A model generated the notes under the pieces. That model was not told the DNA's origin, did not search any database, and was given only the letters and a program-made list of their open reading frames with translations. The position numbers and the translations under genes were made by a program. A DNA stretch of 64,000 bases from Acidobacteriota bacterium (lineage in GTDB: Bacteria > Acidobacteriota > G020349885), in assembly GCA_020349885.1 (NCBI GenBank), contig CP070701.1, positions 1,140,926-1,204,925 on the forward strand, written 5' to 3'. Positions 24,295 to 33,663 of this stretch are shown here, piece after piece (within the stretch, counting starts at the first letter, position 1; each line of letters opens with the position of its first letter).

Positions 24295-27200
24295 ATGACA
24301 AAAAGAGCGCTTCTCGCGGCGGGAGGCATTTTCGCCGTATGCGCTTTGCCCGTCTGCGGCGGCGATGTCCCGGAAAAACCCGGCGAGTACGGCCTGCGCC
24401 TCGCGGCGCCCACCATCGTTGCTCCCTCGGGCAAGCGCGTGGAAAGGGACGACGGGCCCGGGCGGGAAAAGCGGGCGCAAGTCAACGCCGAAGAAATTTG
24501 GTTCGCAAACCGATACTCCCTGCGGCCCGCGGACGGCGTCGATCCCGAGGCGCGCCTTCCCCTGCGCGGCGTCTACGTCGCGCAGTTTCGCGGCCCCATC
24601 CTGAAGGAATGGCGCGAGGCGCTCGAGGCCTCCGGCGCGCGCGTCCTTGACTACGTCCAAAACTACGCGTACATCATCGAGGTTCCGGAGGCGTCTTCCA
24701 GCGACGTCGCGGCGCTTGCCCAAAGCGGACTCCTGCGCTACCTCGGGCCGTACCCCGCTGAGGCCAGGATCGCCTGGGGGTTGCAGCAGGCGGCAAAATC
24801 GCGCCCGGCGGGGGAAGACATCGAGATCACGGCGCGCTTTTTCGACGTTCCCTCGAAAGCGCAGAAGGAGGCGGTTTCGGACATCCTGGCGGTCGCCAAG
24901 TGGGAGGACGATCCCGTGATGCCGTTCGCGAGGGGCTCGGTCAAGCCGGGCCAGCTTCGGCGGATTGCTGGGCTTCCGTTCGTCAAGTGGGTGGAGGAGT
25001 ACGTTCCCGGCGAGCCCCATAACATCGAGGGCTCGATGAGCGGAGGCGCCGACCGGGTGGTGGGATGGGGCACCTACGACGGCACGGGTATTCGCGTGGC
25101 CGTGGACGATTCGGGAATCACGCGGACGGGCACTAAGGCGGAGTGCGGTGTGGCGGGAGCGGCCTATCATCCCGACCTCGGCTCGGGCCGCATCGCGGAC
25201 CAATGGGACTTCGAAAATAATGACTCGAACGCCTGCGACGACGACGGCCACGGCACGCACACCGCGGGAAGCATCGGCGGCGACGGCACGAACACGAGCG
25301 ACTGGACGGGGATTGCTCCCGGCGTGACTTTTTTGATTTACAAGGACTGTTGCGACAATAAGGGTTTCGGCTTTGGAAACTTCACTGATGTCCTGACCCA
25401 AGCGGCCCTGAACGACGCGAACGTCGTGGCGAACAGCTGGGGCGGCGGGAACAACGACTACAACTGGGCAAGCGAAGCGGCCGACAACGCCGTGCGCGGC
25501 AACTGGCCCGGAAGCGACGCCAGTCCCCAGTATATGAACGTCACGGTTTCTTCCGGAAACGACAACGACCTGTGCTCCCGCCCCGGCACGGGCAAGAACG
25601 TCATCGCCGTGGGCGCGATGCGCGACGGCAACTGGCCCTACGAGGGGAACGACTGGTGCTGGTGCACGAACAACGGAAACTGCGGGGCCAAGGGCTGCAC
25701 TCCCAGTCCGAGTTGCGGGCCGGACAATTACTGGCCGCCCACGGGCCGCATCTGCTTCTCGAACTACGGGCCCGTGGACACGGACGGCGACGGCAATTAC
25801 CGCATCAAGCCCGACGTCGTGGCCCCGGGTACACGCATCACGTCAACGGCGGCAGTACATATGGAAAGTCCCGCCGACCTTATCGATGGCTTTTATGTCG
25901 CCTATGACGGCACCAGCATGTCACAGCCCATGGCGGCGGGCACCGTGGCGCTCATGCTGGACGCGTATCCCGGCCTTGAGGACTGGCCCGAACGCCTCAA
26001 GGCGCGCCTCCTCGCCACGGCGGTGGACCTGGGAAACACGGATTTCTACGGGCACGGTATGGTGGACGCCCTCCACGCCGTCTACGATTCCTCGAGTCTC
26101 GACACGGCCCTTTGGGCGGGAAGCACCATCACCCTCACTGGCGAGGAGGACGACCACATCTTCACCGTATCCGCGGGCTTCGCGGAGGTGCGCGTCTACC
26201 TCACCTGGAGCGACCCGGCGACGACCACCACCGAGGTGGTGAACGACCTCAATCTGAGGGTCTACGATGACACCGCCGCGCTCGTGGGGTCCTCACTAAG
26301 CCTTGACGACACCGTCGAGTACGTGCGCCTGACAAGCGGCGCGGCCGGCTCATGGCGCGCCAACGTGCGGGGGGAGAACGTGCCGCAGCCGGACCAGAAA
26401 TACGGCATCATCGCCGTCGTCGTTCTCAACGCCCCCTCGCGCTCCCTGAGCGCCTCGGCGAGCGCCGCCTGCCTCCAGCCCGGCCAGACGTTCACGATCA
26501 GCACCACGCACTCGAACACGGGGTACTCCGTTGTGGGCTCCCAGATCCAATTGGATATGCCCGACAACCCGTTGCTTTTCCCGCTCCTGGACGTGGACAT
26601 GACGACCGGGGACGCCGGCCGCGGCCACACCTTCCTGGAGAGCGAGCTCTGGCGCGACGTGCCGTCGAACAGCTACTATCTTGCGACGGGAATCGTCAAC
26701 CAGGACGTCCCGCGCAGCGCGACGTGGAACCTTCAGGTTGACTCCGGAACAGCCGACGGAACGTACGACTTCTACGTCTACGCGACCGCAGCCAGAGAAT
26801 CCACCATCAGCGAAACCGTCACGGTCACGGTGGACGGCACCGAGCCGGGAGCCGTGACCGACCTCGACAGCACTTCTCACACTCTCGATACGTGCTCAAG
26901 CGACATGTCCGTCACGATGACGTGGACGGCGGCCCTGGACGGCACAGGCTGCGGCATAGACGGCTACGGCATCTGGTGGAGTGTGAGCGCACACGGCTTG
27001 CCCTCGGCGGTCAAGGACATCGAGGAGGTCACGACCTACACCGAGACGCTTGCGCCATCCGTGAGCCCCTATTATTTCAACATCCGCTCGGTGGACAACG
27101 CCGGCAACTGGGCCTCCGGCTACGCCTGGTGGGGGCCGTTCTATCTCAACGTCGCCCCGACGGCGGCGATTACGGAGACGTGCGGGAATCCGAACTCGGT

Positions 27201-27741
27201 GCTGGACGCCGACCCGACGGGCGGGACGCCTCCGTATACGTACCTGTGGAGCACGGGAGCGACGACGGAGACGATTTCCGCGCCGTGCGGTACGGGGCCG
27301 TACACGGTGACGGTGACGGGGGCGCTCGGGTGCTCGGACACGTCGGCGCCGGTGAACACGTGCCCCTGCAACGGCGGGCCCCTGCCCGAGCCTGATCCGG
27401 TGACGGCGGGTGATGCGAAGGGGAACACATGGATGGTTGGAAACCATGATCCGGCGACGACGCAGTATTACGTGTACTACAACCCGCTGACTTCCTTCGG
27501 ACAGGCGTTGGCGGACGACAGGTACGATAACGGTGCGACGGTGGCAAACGACTGTATAGCGGGCTGGATAGACAACCTTGACGGGACGGCGACCGTAACC
27601 CCGACGGTGGGATTGGACAACAGCTGGCTGTTGGTGACGGCGGCGACCGGTTCTCCGGGAAGCGAGTCGACGGTGGGAGTGGACAGCGCGGCGACGGAGC
27701 GGAACACGGTCGGGACGTGGGCGCCGATGTGCGGGCCGTAG
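24295..27741 (+). CDS. Large secreted subtilisin-family (S8) protease with C-terminal Ig/SprB-like repeats
   Basis: An 1148-residue exported protease. Signal peptide about 1-22; residues 85-240 look like a propeptide; the catalytic domain holds D272 (VAVDDSG), H319 (GHGTHTAG), oxyanion N422 (SSGNDND) and S541 (YDGTSMSQP). Between N422 and S541 is a cysteine-rich insert (about 454-487, seven Cys) not usual in the family. Downstream are a P-domain-like jelly roll (about 605-710), an Ig/FN3-like region, and a segment near 985-1025 with TPPYTYLWSTGATT like SprB-type adhesin repeats. No lipobox is evident and no C-terminal sorting signal is recognised. It is probably a degradative or surface protease. 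Confidence 0.88.
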   Translation: MTKRALLAAGGIFAVCALPVCGGDVPEKPGEYGLRLAAPTIVAPSGKRVERDDGPGREKRAQVNAEEIWFANRYSLRPADGVDPEARLPLRGVYVAQFRGPILKEWREALEASGARVLDYVQNYAYIIEVPEASSSDVAALAQSGLLRYLGPYPAEARIAWGLQQAAKSRPAGEDIEITARFFDVPSKAQKEAVSDILAVAKWEDDPVMPFARGSVKPGQLRRIAGLPFVKWVEEYVPGEPHNIEGSMSGGADRVVGWGTYDGTGIRVAVDDSGITRTGTKAECGVAGAAYHPDLGSGRIADQWDFENNDSNACDDDGHGTHTAGSIGGDGTNTSDWTGIAPGVTFLIYKDCCDNKGFGFGNFTDVLTQAALNDANVVANSWGGGNNDYNWASEAADNAVRGNWPGSDASPQYMNVTVSSGNDNDLCSRPGTGKNVIAVGAMRDGNWPYEGNDWCWCTNNGNCGAKGCTPSPSCGPDNYWPPTGRICFSNYGPVDTDGDGNYRIKPDVVAPGTRITSTAAVHMESPADLIDGFYVAYDGTSMSQPMAAGTVALMLDAYPGLEDWPERLKARLLATAVDLGNTDFYGHGMVDALHAVYDSSSLDTALWAGSTITLTGEEDDHIFTVSAGFAEVRVYLTWSDPATTTTEVVNDLNLRVYDDTAALVGSSLSLDDTVEYVRLTSGAAGSWRANVRGENVPQPDQKYGIIAVVVLNAPSRSLSASASAACLQPGQTFTISTTHSNTGYSVVGSQIQLDMPDNPLLFPLLDVDMTTGDAGRGHTFLESELWRDVPSNSYYLATGIVNQDVPRSATWNLQVDSGTADGTYDFYVYATAARESTISETVTVTVDGTEPGAVTDLDSTSHTLDTCSSDMSVTMTWTAALDGTGCGIDGYGIWWSVSAHGLPSAVKDIEEVTTYTETLAPSVSPYYFNIRSVDNAGNWASGYAWWGPFYLNVAPTAAITETCGNPNSVLDADPTGGTPPYTYLWSTGATTETISAPCGTGPYTVTVTGALGCSDTSAPVNTCPCNGGPLPEPDPVTAGDAKGNTWMVGNHDPATTQYYVYYNPLTSFGQALADDRYDNGATVANDCIAGWIDNLDGTATVTPTVGLDNSWLLVTAATGSPGSESTVGVDSAATERNTVGTWAPMCGP

Positions 27742-27781
27742 ATTAAACGCTTCTTGGCCTGAATCTCAAGGCGCCCGATTC

Positions 27782-27810
27782 TTGGCGGCCGACCGCGAAT
27801 CTGATAAAAT
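27782..27810 (+). promoter_or_regulatory. Promoter of pilT, predicted leaderless
   Basis: TTGGCG (27782-27787), 17-base spacer, TAAAAT (27805-27810), then eight bases and ATG at 27819. The bases between are AGCCTCCT, which is the opposite of a Shine-Dalgarno. Confidence 0.55.
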
Positions 27811-27818
27811 AGCCTCCT

Positions 27819-28892
27819 ATGGATTTCAACGCTTTCGTGGTCTCCCTCCTCAAGGTCGCGCCGGACGCCATCTCGGACCTCCACTTCAAGGTCGGAGGCC
27901 CTCCGCTTCTTCGCATCAACAACAACATCCGGCCCGCGAAGTTCCGCCCCTTCGCGGCGGAGGACACCGAGCGAATCGCGTCGGTGTTCCTCACGAAGGC
28001 GCAGCGCGAGAACATGGGCTCTGTCAGGGAGCTCGACACGGCCTACACGCTTCCGGACGGCCAGAGGTTCCGCGTGAACCTCTTCCGCCAGCGGGGGACG
28101 TTCTCCATCGTCATGCGCGTCATCGCAAAAACGATTCCCACGGTGGAATCCCTGGGGCTTCCCCCTGTCCTGAAGGACATCGCGGCCGAGCCGCGCGGGC
28201 TGGTCATGGTCACCGGCATAACGGGAAGCGGAAAGTCCTCGACCCTCGCCGCCATGGTCAACCACATCAACCACACGCGCCGCGCGCACATCCTGACCAT
28301 CGAGGACCCCATCGAGTACGTGCACGAGGACAAGCTCTCGTCCATCAACCAGCGCGAGGTGGGCGTGGACACCGAGTCGTTCGCCGAGGCGCTCAGAAAG
28401 GGGCTGCGCCAGGACCCCGACGTCATCATGGTGGGCGAGATGCGGGACCTGGAGACCGTGGACATCGCCCTCAAGGCCGCCGAGACGGGCCACCTGGTCA
28501 TGAGCACGCTCCACACCGTGGACGCCGCCAAGACGATCGGCCGCATCATCAACGTGTTCCCCCCGGAGCAGCACCAGGAAGTGCGCCACCAGATCGCGGC
28601 CAACGCCAAGGGCATCATCTCGCAGCGCCTCATCTCCACGAAGGACGGCAAGAAGCGCGTGCCGGCCATGGAGATCATGCGCTCGACGGCGACCATCCGG
28701 AACTGCATCACGGATCATACGAAGACGGCACTCATCAGGGACGTGATCGAGAAGGGCCGCGAGGTCTACCACATGCAGTCCTTCGACCAGCACCTCGCGG
28801 AGCTTTTCCAGGAGGGCGTCATCACGCGGGAGGTGGCCGTCGAAAACTCCGCTAACCCGGCCGACTTCGAGCGCGCGCTCCAGTTCGAGTAG
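27819..28892 (+). CDS. pilT: Type IV pilus retraction ATPase, PilT family
   Basis: A 357-residue cytoplasmic hexameric ATPase that pulls type IV pili back for twitching. It has Walker A GITGSGKSSTLAA, the Asp box ILTIEDPIEYVH, Walker B DPDVIMVGEMRD and the His box TGHLVMSTLHT. The C-terminal AIRNLIRE retraction motif is replaced by TIRNCITD, so it may belong to a divergent PilT/PilU branch. It is followed after 10 bases by a cyclic-nucleotide-binding protein. No pilin or other pil genes are nearby. Confidence 0.92.
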   Translation: MDFNAFVVSLLKVAPDAISDLHFKVGGPPLLRINNNIRPAKFRPFAAEDTERIASVFLTKAQRENMGSVRELDTAYTLPDGQRFRVNLFRQRGTFSIVMRVIAKTIPTVESLGLPPVLKDIAAEPRGLVMVTGITGSGKSSTLAAMVNHINHTRRAHILTIEDPIEYVHEDKLSSINQREVGVDTESFAEALRKGLRQDPDVIMVGEMRDLETVDIALKAAETGHLVMSTLHTVDAAKTIGRIINVFPPEQHQEVRHQIAANAKGIISQRLISTKDGKKRVPAMEIMRSTATIRNCITDHTKTALIRDVIEKGREVYHMQSFDQHLAELFQEGVITREVAVENSANPADFERALQFE

Positions 28893-28902
28893 AGGACGAG
28901 CC

Positions 28903-29403
28903 ATGGAGCACGGCGAATTTTTAAAAGAGATCAAGGTGTTCGCGGGGCTTTCGGACGAGGAACTCGCGGAGGTCAGCCGCTCCGTCGAGGAAAGGACGGT
29001 GCCGACGGGGGAGGTCATAGTGGAGGAGGGGACGCCCGGCGATTCGCTCTATCTCATCAAGCGCGGCCGCGTGCGCGTCGAGAAGCGCCGGAGCGGCACG
29101 GAGGTGAAGCTCGCCGAGCTGGGCCCCAAGATGTTCTTCGGGGAGATGTCGCTCATCGACGACGCGCCGCATTCCGCCCGCATCGTCGCGGAAGAGGAGT
29201 GCGAGATCCTCACCATCAACCGCCTCGACCTCGACATCATCCTGAACTGGAACACGGCGCTCGGGATGCGGCTCTGGCGGACGGTGGCGCAGGTCCTCGC
29301 GGAGCGCCTCCGCAGCACGAACGAAAAGATTTTCGAGCGCATGCTCACGGCCGACAGCACGCAAAAGTTCCGCATGTTCGGCGAGCTGATCAAGCCGGAG
29401 TAA
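28903..29403 (+). CDS. Cyclic-nucleotide-binding-domain protein downstream of pilT
   Basis: A 166-residue protein that is almost entirely one CRP-type cNMP-binding beta-roll: VIVEEGTPGDSLYLIKRGRVRV and the phosphate-binding cassette FFGEMSLIDDAPHSARI. The usual Arg contacting the cyclic phosphate is His in APHSA, so ligand and affinity are uncertain. A C-terminal helical region follows but no helix-turn-helix is evident, so it is probably not a transcription factor. Co-transcription with pilT suggests it regulates pilus retraction through a second messenger; this is inference. Confidence 0.82.
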   Translation: MEHGEFLKEIKVFAGLSDEELAEVSRSVEERTVPTGEVIVEEGTPGDSLYLIKRGRVRVEKRRSGTEVKLAELGPKMFFGEMSLIDDAPHSARIVAEEECEILTINRLDLDIILNWNTALGMRLWRTVAQVLAERLRSTNEKIFERMLTADSTQKFRMFGELIKPE

Positions 29404-29405
29404 GG

Positions 29406-31307
29406 ATGTCTTCCGCTCTCCCCCAACGAAGCGTGGGGGGAAGCCCATCGCCTTTCGACAAGCAAAGCCAAGCACCTGGGGCTCCGCGAGAATTGCTTCT
29501 GCTTCCACTCACGGAGAGCTTGGTACTTGCACTGGTTCTACTGGCGGCATTGTGGAATTTGGCGGCACATGTTTCCATTTTGACCGGGTGTTCTTTTCGA
29601 AGCTTGTGCGTAACCTACAGCGCTCTGACCGCCGGCCTCCTAGGGATCCTATGGATGGTGCTCACGAAAGGCAGGAAGAGCATATCCTTGCGGCCCGAGG
29701 GAGGGGATTACCGAGCTTGTTTTCTGTTGCTCTTCTTGTGCTTGCTGGGCGGCGTGTTGAGCTTTTTGGCCGTTCGGCCGGATCTGGATGACGTAAATCT
29801 CATAGGGGGGAGGGCCGTATATTTTTTGGCCAACGACACGGTCCCGCTGGACTTGAACTATCATCACAACGCTTTGGTTGATTTTCCCGTCTACTACCTT
29901 CTGCAATTCGCTCATACCATGGATCTCCTTTGGGGATACTTCGCGTATGTGGGGGGCCTTCCTGTTCTGGACATCTTTCATTTTCTAGGTTCCTTTTTGG
30001 GAGGGATGCTTATTCCAGCCGCATGGTTTTTGGCCCTAAGCAGATTCGCGAGGCCGAAAAACCAACTGCTTGTGATCGCGGGGGTCATCGCGATCCTCGC
30101 CTATCTTGCCATGGATGGAGAAACCCATAGAACGTTTGGAAACTTTGCTTTCGTGCGGATTTGGCAGGGAAAAGCTTTGTTGATGTCCGTCTTTGTACCC
30201 CTATTTGCCGCGTTTTCCCTCGATTGGTTCCACCGGTCAAGTCCATATAACTGGTTTAAGCTTTTTGTCCTCGGCATGCTGGCCGCCGGACTTACGTCAA
30301 CGGCGGTATTCCTGGTCCCCCTTCTATCCCTGGTGCTGGCCCTGGGCTATGTGTGTGCTGCAGGGGTTTCCCTGCGAACGATAAAAGGATTAGCGGGCTA
30401 TTTTGCTTCCTTGGGTTATCTGGTGGGTGTCGCGCTGTATATGAGGCTCCTTATGGATCCAGCCCACATGCAAATCATAGGCTTTGAGCAGGGATTTCCC
30501 TTCACGTTCCTTGGCCAGCACATGCTGGTTTTCCAAGGTTGGCTTAGCCGCTCCAGTTGGACCTTTTACCTCACCACGGTCGTCAGCCTGATGTTGTTGC
30601 CTCGGCCCGGCAAGCGGTTTTTGGCGGGATGGCTCATCTCCACGATCGTGCTGGTCTTGAATCCCCTTGCCATGTCTTGGATCGCTTACCACCTCTCCAC
30701 CATTAATGCCTATTGGCGGCTGTTCTACGTTCTGCCATTCCCGTTGACGGTCGGCATCGCAACTTCGGAATTGCTGCAAAACAGAAAAACCTCGGGATTA
30801 AAGCCTGCGCACCTTGCTTGCGCCATCCTGCTGTCCCTTGCGCTGGTGCTCAATCTATCGAACAAAAGGTTTTCTGTCTTTGTTCATTATGGCTTTTTCA
30901 CGCATAAGGTGGATCAACTCCTTGAGCCGCAGGCGCAGAAAATCATCGCAGCGAGTTTGCCTGGTCCTATGATTGCACCGTACAAATACAACTCCTTGAT
31001 TCCCATGTTCACCCAAAAAAATCCGCAAATTTGCATCCGAGAAGAAAATCATATGCTTATGCATGCCGCGGCGGCCAATGGGCAACGGGAACTGGGCGAA
31101 TCCCGCGGGCGCGCCGCGGCGTATGTCTCAGGCCAAGACGAGCAGGGGCTGGAAGACCTGAAAGAGGTGTTGGCCTTGCCCGGGCTTCGGAACGTGGTGA
31201 TTGATGCCACGATGAGAGACCGGCCGGAGCTGCAGGACGCGTTGAGACAGCATGGTTTTTCGCTTCGAGAGGAAGAGCCCTCCTATCTGCTTTTCATACG
31301 ACCTTGA
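29406..31307 (+). CDS. Polytopic membrane protein of unknown function, low GC
   Basis: A 633-residue protein with roughly 12-14 hydrophobic segments from residue 32 to about 480, then a soluble tail of about 130 residues (after SNKRFSVFVHYGFF). The layout, with a DLDD loop after the third or fourth helix, is like GT-C glycosyltransferases and DUF6077-type membrane proteins, but I cannot name a family. GC is about 48-57% in hand-counted lines, well below the flanking genes, which suggests transfer. ATG at 29406 follows the previous stop by two bases with a weak AAGG; it may depend on the pilT transcript. Confidence 0.72.
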   Translation: MSSALPQRSVGGSPSPFDKQSQAPGAPRELLLLPLTESLVLALVLLAALWNLAAHVSILTGCSFRSLCVTYSALTAGLLGILWMVLTKGRKSISLRPEGGDYRACFLLLFLCLLGGVLSFLAVRPDLDDVNLIGGRAVYFLANDTVPLDLNYHHNALVDFPVYYLLQFAHTMDLLWGYFAYVGGLPVLDIFHFLGSFLGGMLIPAAWFLALSRFARPKNQLLVIAGVIAILAYLAMDGETHRTFGNFAFVRIWQGKALLMSVFVPLFAAFSLDWFHRSSPYNWFKLFVLGMLAAGLTSTAVFLVPLLSLVLALGYVCAAGVSLRTIKGLAGYFASLGYLVGVALYMRLLMDPAHMQIIGFEQGFPFTFLGQHMLVFQGWLSRSSWTFYLTTVVSLMLLPRPGKRFLAGWLISTIVLVLNPLAMSWIAYHLSTINAYWRLFYVLPFPLTVGIATSELLQNRKTSGLKPAHLACAILLSLALVLNLSNKRFSVFVHYGFFTHKVDQLLEPQAQKIIAASLPGPMIAPYKYNSLIPMFTQKNPQICIREENHMLMHAAAANGQRELGESRGRAAAYVSGQDEQGLEDLKEVLALPGLRNVVIDATMRDRPELQDALRQHGFSLREEEPSYLLFIRP

Positions 31308-31338
31308 CGGTCGAAGGGTATCGGCCAACGCGGCGAGC

Positions 31339-32832
31339 CTACCGGTTGCCGTGAGTCGGCCGGGCGGTTGAACGGGTCGCGCCGGCCTGAAGATTTTTCC
31401 TGCGGCGCTGGCTGGAGGACGACATGCCCATCTGGTCGCGATACTTGGCGACGGTGCGGCGCGCGACGTGGAAGCCGAGCTCCTCGAGCCGCTCGGTCAG
31501 CCGGGCGTCGCTCAGGGTTTTTTCGGCCTCTTCCTTCTCGACGATTTTCCGAATGGCCTCCTTGACCTGAACGGAGGAGAACGCCTCCCCGCCGTTCGAG
31601 GAAAGCGGCGCGTGGAAAAAGAAGCGCAGGTCGAAAAGCCCCCGCGGCGTCTGGACGTATTTTCCCTGGACGACGCGGCTCACCGTGGAGGGATGAAGGC
31701 CCACGTCCTCGGCGGTGTCGCGGAGCGTGAGGGGCTTGAGAAACGCCGGGCCGTGCTCGAGGAAATCGCGCTGGCGGCGCACGATGCTCTCGACCACCCG
31801 CTGGATGGTTCGCTGACGCTGGTAGATGCTTCGGATGAGCCACTCGGCGCGCCGCATCTTCTCCCGCAGGAACCCCTGCACGTCCTCCCCCGCCTTGCCC
31901 GCGAGCATGCGCTCGTAGGCCGGGTTGACGCGCAGCTTGGGGAGCCCCTCGTCGTTGAGCGTAATTTCGTACCCCCCCTTCACCTTGCGGACGTAGGCGT
32001 CGGGGACGACGGTGACGCTGCGCGAGGAGCTGAACTGAAGGCCGGGCTTGGGATGGAGGTGGCGCAGCGAGTCGTAGGCCTCGAGCACTTCCTCCTTGGA
32101 AACGTTCCGGGCGCCAGCGATGTCTTCCCATCGCTGGGCCTCAACCTCGGGCAAGTGCTCACGCACCAGCACCTCGACCAGCGTGGCCTTGAGGCCGAGC
32201 GCCTCAATCTGGAGGAGCAGGCATTCCTCCAGGCTGCGCGCGCCGACGCCGGCCGGGTCCATGGACTGCACCAGGCGGAGCGCCTCCTCGATCTCCCGCT
32301 GCTCCTCCTCGCCCACGACGCCCGCGAGCGCCGCAACCTCCTCGAACGGCACCGCGAGGTAGCCTTCCTCGTTGAGGTGGCCGATGATGAACGCCCCCAG
32401 CTCGCGGAGGCGGGGCGTCGAGGCGTTCACGTTGAGCTGCCACATCAGATGGTCGGCGAGGGTGGTTTCAGCGCGCAGAAATTCTTCGTAGGCGGGCGGC
32501 GTGTCCATGTCCTCCCGGGCGTGCGGCGGCTCGAAATCGGAGAGTCGGGAGCGGAAGTAGGCCTCGAAGTCCGAGACTTCGGTCGGGGCCTCGCCGCCGC
32601 CTTCGGTTTGGGCCTCACCGTCGCCTCCGGGTTGCTCTTGGCCGGCGCCCTCCCGCGGCAGAATCGCGCCGCTTTCCTCGGCGTCCAGCGCCGGATTCTC
32701 TTCCATCTCCTCGCGGATGGTCTCGATCAGGTCGGCGCGGTTCTTCTGGAGAAGCGCAATGGCCTGCTGGAGAGCGGGCGTCATCACGAGACGCTGACCC
32801 AGGGTGAGGTGAAGTTTCGTTTCCAAAGCCAC
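31339..32832 (-). CDS. rpoN: RNA polymerase sigma-54 factor RpoN
   Basis: A 497-residue alternative sigma factor that needs an AAA+ activator. Region I is KLHLTLGQRLVMTPALQQAI; region II is acidic and Glu/Gly/Gln-rich; the core-binding domain follows; the helix-turn-helix contains LHPSTVSRVVQGKYVQTP; the RpoN box is ARRTVAKYRDQM near the end. GTG at 32832 has GAGGG 8 bases upstream; an ATG at 32937 would add 35 residues unlike any RpoN. No sigma-54 activator or hpf/ptsN partner is adjacent. Confidence 0.96.
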   Translation of the reverse strand: MALETKLHLTLGQRLVMTPALQQAIALLQKNRADLIETIREEMEENPALDAEESGAILPREGAGQEQPGGDGEAQTEGGGEAPTEVSDFEAYFRSRLSDFEPPHAREDMDTPPAYEEFLRAETTLADHLMWQLNVNASTPRLRELGAFIIGHLNEEGYLAVPFEEVAALAGVVGEEEQREIEEALRLVQSMDPAGVGARSLEECLLLQIEALGLKATLVEVLVREHLPEVEAQRWEDIAGARNVSKEEVLEAYDSLRHLHPKPGLQFSSSRSVTVVPDAYVRKVKGGYEITLNDEGLPKLRVNPAYERMLAGKAGEDVQGFLREKMRRAEWLIRSIYQRQRTIQRVVESIVRRQRDFLEHGPAFLKPLTLRDTAEDVGLHPSTVSRVVQGKYVQTPRGLFDLRFFFHAPLSSNGGEAFSSVQVKEAIRKIVEKEEAEKTLSDARLTERLEELGFHVARRTVAKYRDQMGMSSSSQRRRKNLQAGATRSTARPTHGNR

Positions 32833-32853
32833 AGCGTATACCCTCGTAATTCC

Positions 32854-32859
32854 AGGATA
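32854..32859 (-). promoter_or_regulatory. -10 box of rpoN
   Basis: Reverse strand TATCCT about 21 bases before the GTG start; no convincing -35. The leader would carry GAGGG. Confidence 0.35.
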
Positions 32860-32940
32860 CCACAAGAAGCGGGGAAATTCCGCCTCGGGCGCGATTCTTT
32901 CCTCAACTTGGTTTCCGCACATGTAGATTGGAATCATTCC

Positions 32941-32969
32941 TTGCCCGCTTTTCCGTCGTGTGCTACGCT
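32941..32969 (+). promoter_or_regulatory. Promoter of the protease-trpS-scpAB operon
   Basis: TTGCCC (32941-32946), 17-base spacer ending TGC, TACGCT (32964-32969). The leader of about 55 bases ends with ACAGGAGAGAG before ATG at 33031. Confidence 0.5.
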
Positions 32970-33030
32970 ACGGCATAGGTCGACACGTGTTGATGCAAGG
33001 GACTTTCGCGGAACACAGGAGAGAGCGCTG

Positions 33031-33663
33031 ATGTCGCTGGCGCTCGGTTTTCTCATTTACCTCGTGCTTCTTTTTTCCCTCTCCGTGCACGAGTGCGCGC
33101 ACGCATGGACGGCCTACCGCCTCGGCGACCCGACGGCGCGCTACCTCGGGCGGGTCACGCTCAATCCCATCCCGCACATCGACGTCGTCGGAACGGTAAT
33201 TTTTCCGCTTTTTATGATTTTCGGCGGCGTTCCTCTCTTCGGGTGGGCGAAGCCCGTGCCCGTCAATCCCTACAACCTCCATAATCCCCGGCGCGACCAC
33301 ATGTGGGTCGCCGCGGCCGGGCCGCTCAGCAACTTCGCGCTCTGCCTCGTCGGGATTCTCCTGTACCGCATTTTTTTCGTCGAGACCTCGCTCGGAGGCG
33401 GCTCCCGTCTCCTGCATGACTTCCTCCTTTACGGCGCAATCCTGAACGCCGTGCTCGGCACGTTCAATCTCATTCCCATCCCACCGCTCGACGGGGGCGG
33501 GGTGATCGAGCGATTCCTGTCGCCTGCCATGGCTCAAAAGTTCGAGATGATCAAACCCTTCGGCATGCTTATCCTGTTCGCTTTCCTGCTGCTCGGCCTG
33601 CTTCATCTCATCATCATGCCCATCCAGGCCCTGGTGCTTTTCCTCATGACGGTGCCGCTATGA
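33031..33663 (+). CDS. Site-2 protease-like membrane metallopeptidase (M50)
   Basis: A 210-residue inner-membrane zinc peptidase. HECAHAW gives the HExxH motif near residue 20 and NLIPIPPLDGGGV supplies the third ligand Asp near residue 155; about four to five hydrophobic segments. It is the short, PDZ-free class that often sits beside trpS and scpAB. The substrate is unknown; such enzymes cleave within membranes. Its stop overlaps the trpS ATG (ATGA). Confidence 0.9.
   Translation: MSLALGFLIYLVLLFSLSVHECAHAWTAYRLGDPTARYLGRVTLNPIPHIDVVGTVIFPLFMIFGGVPLFGWAKPVPVNPYNLHNPRRDHMWVAAAGPLSNFALCLVGILLYRIFFVETSLGGGSRLLHDFLLYGAILNAVLGTFNLIPIPPLDGGGVIERFLSPAMAQKFEMIKPFGMLILFAFLLLGLLHLIIMPIQALVLFLMTVPL

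Noticed and set aside
31468-33030. Long forward frame running into the M50 protease gene
   Set aside because: This part is antisense to rpoN. The protease has its own promoter, ribosome-binding site and ATG at 33031.
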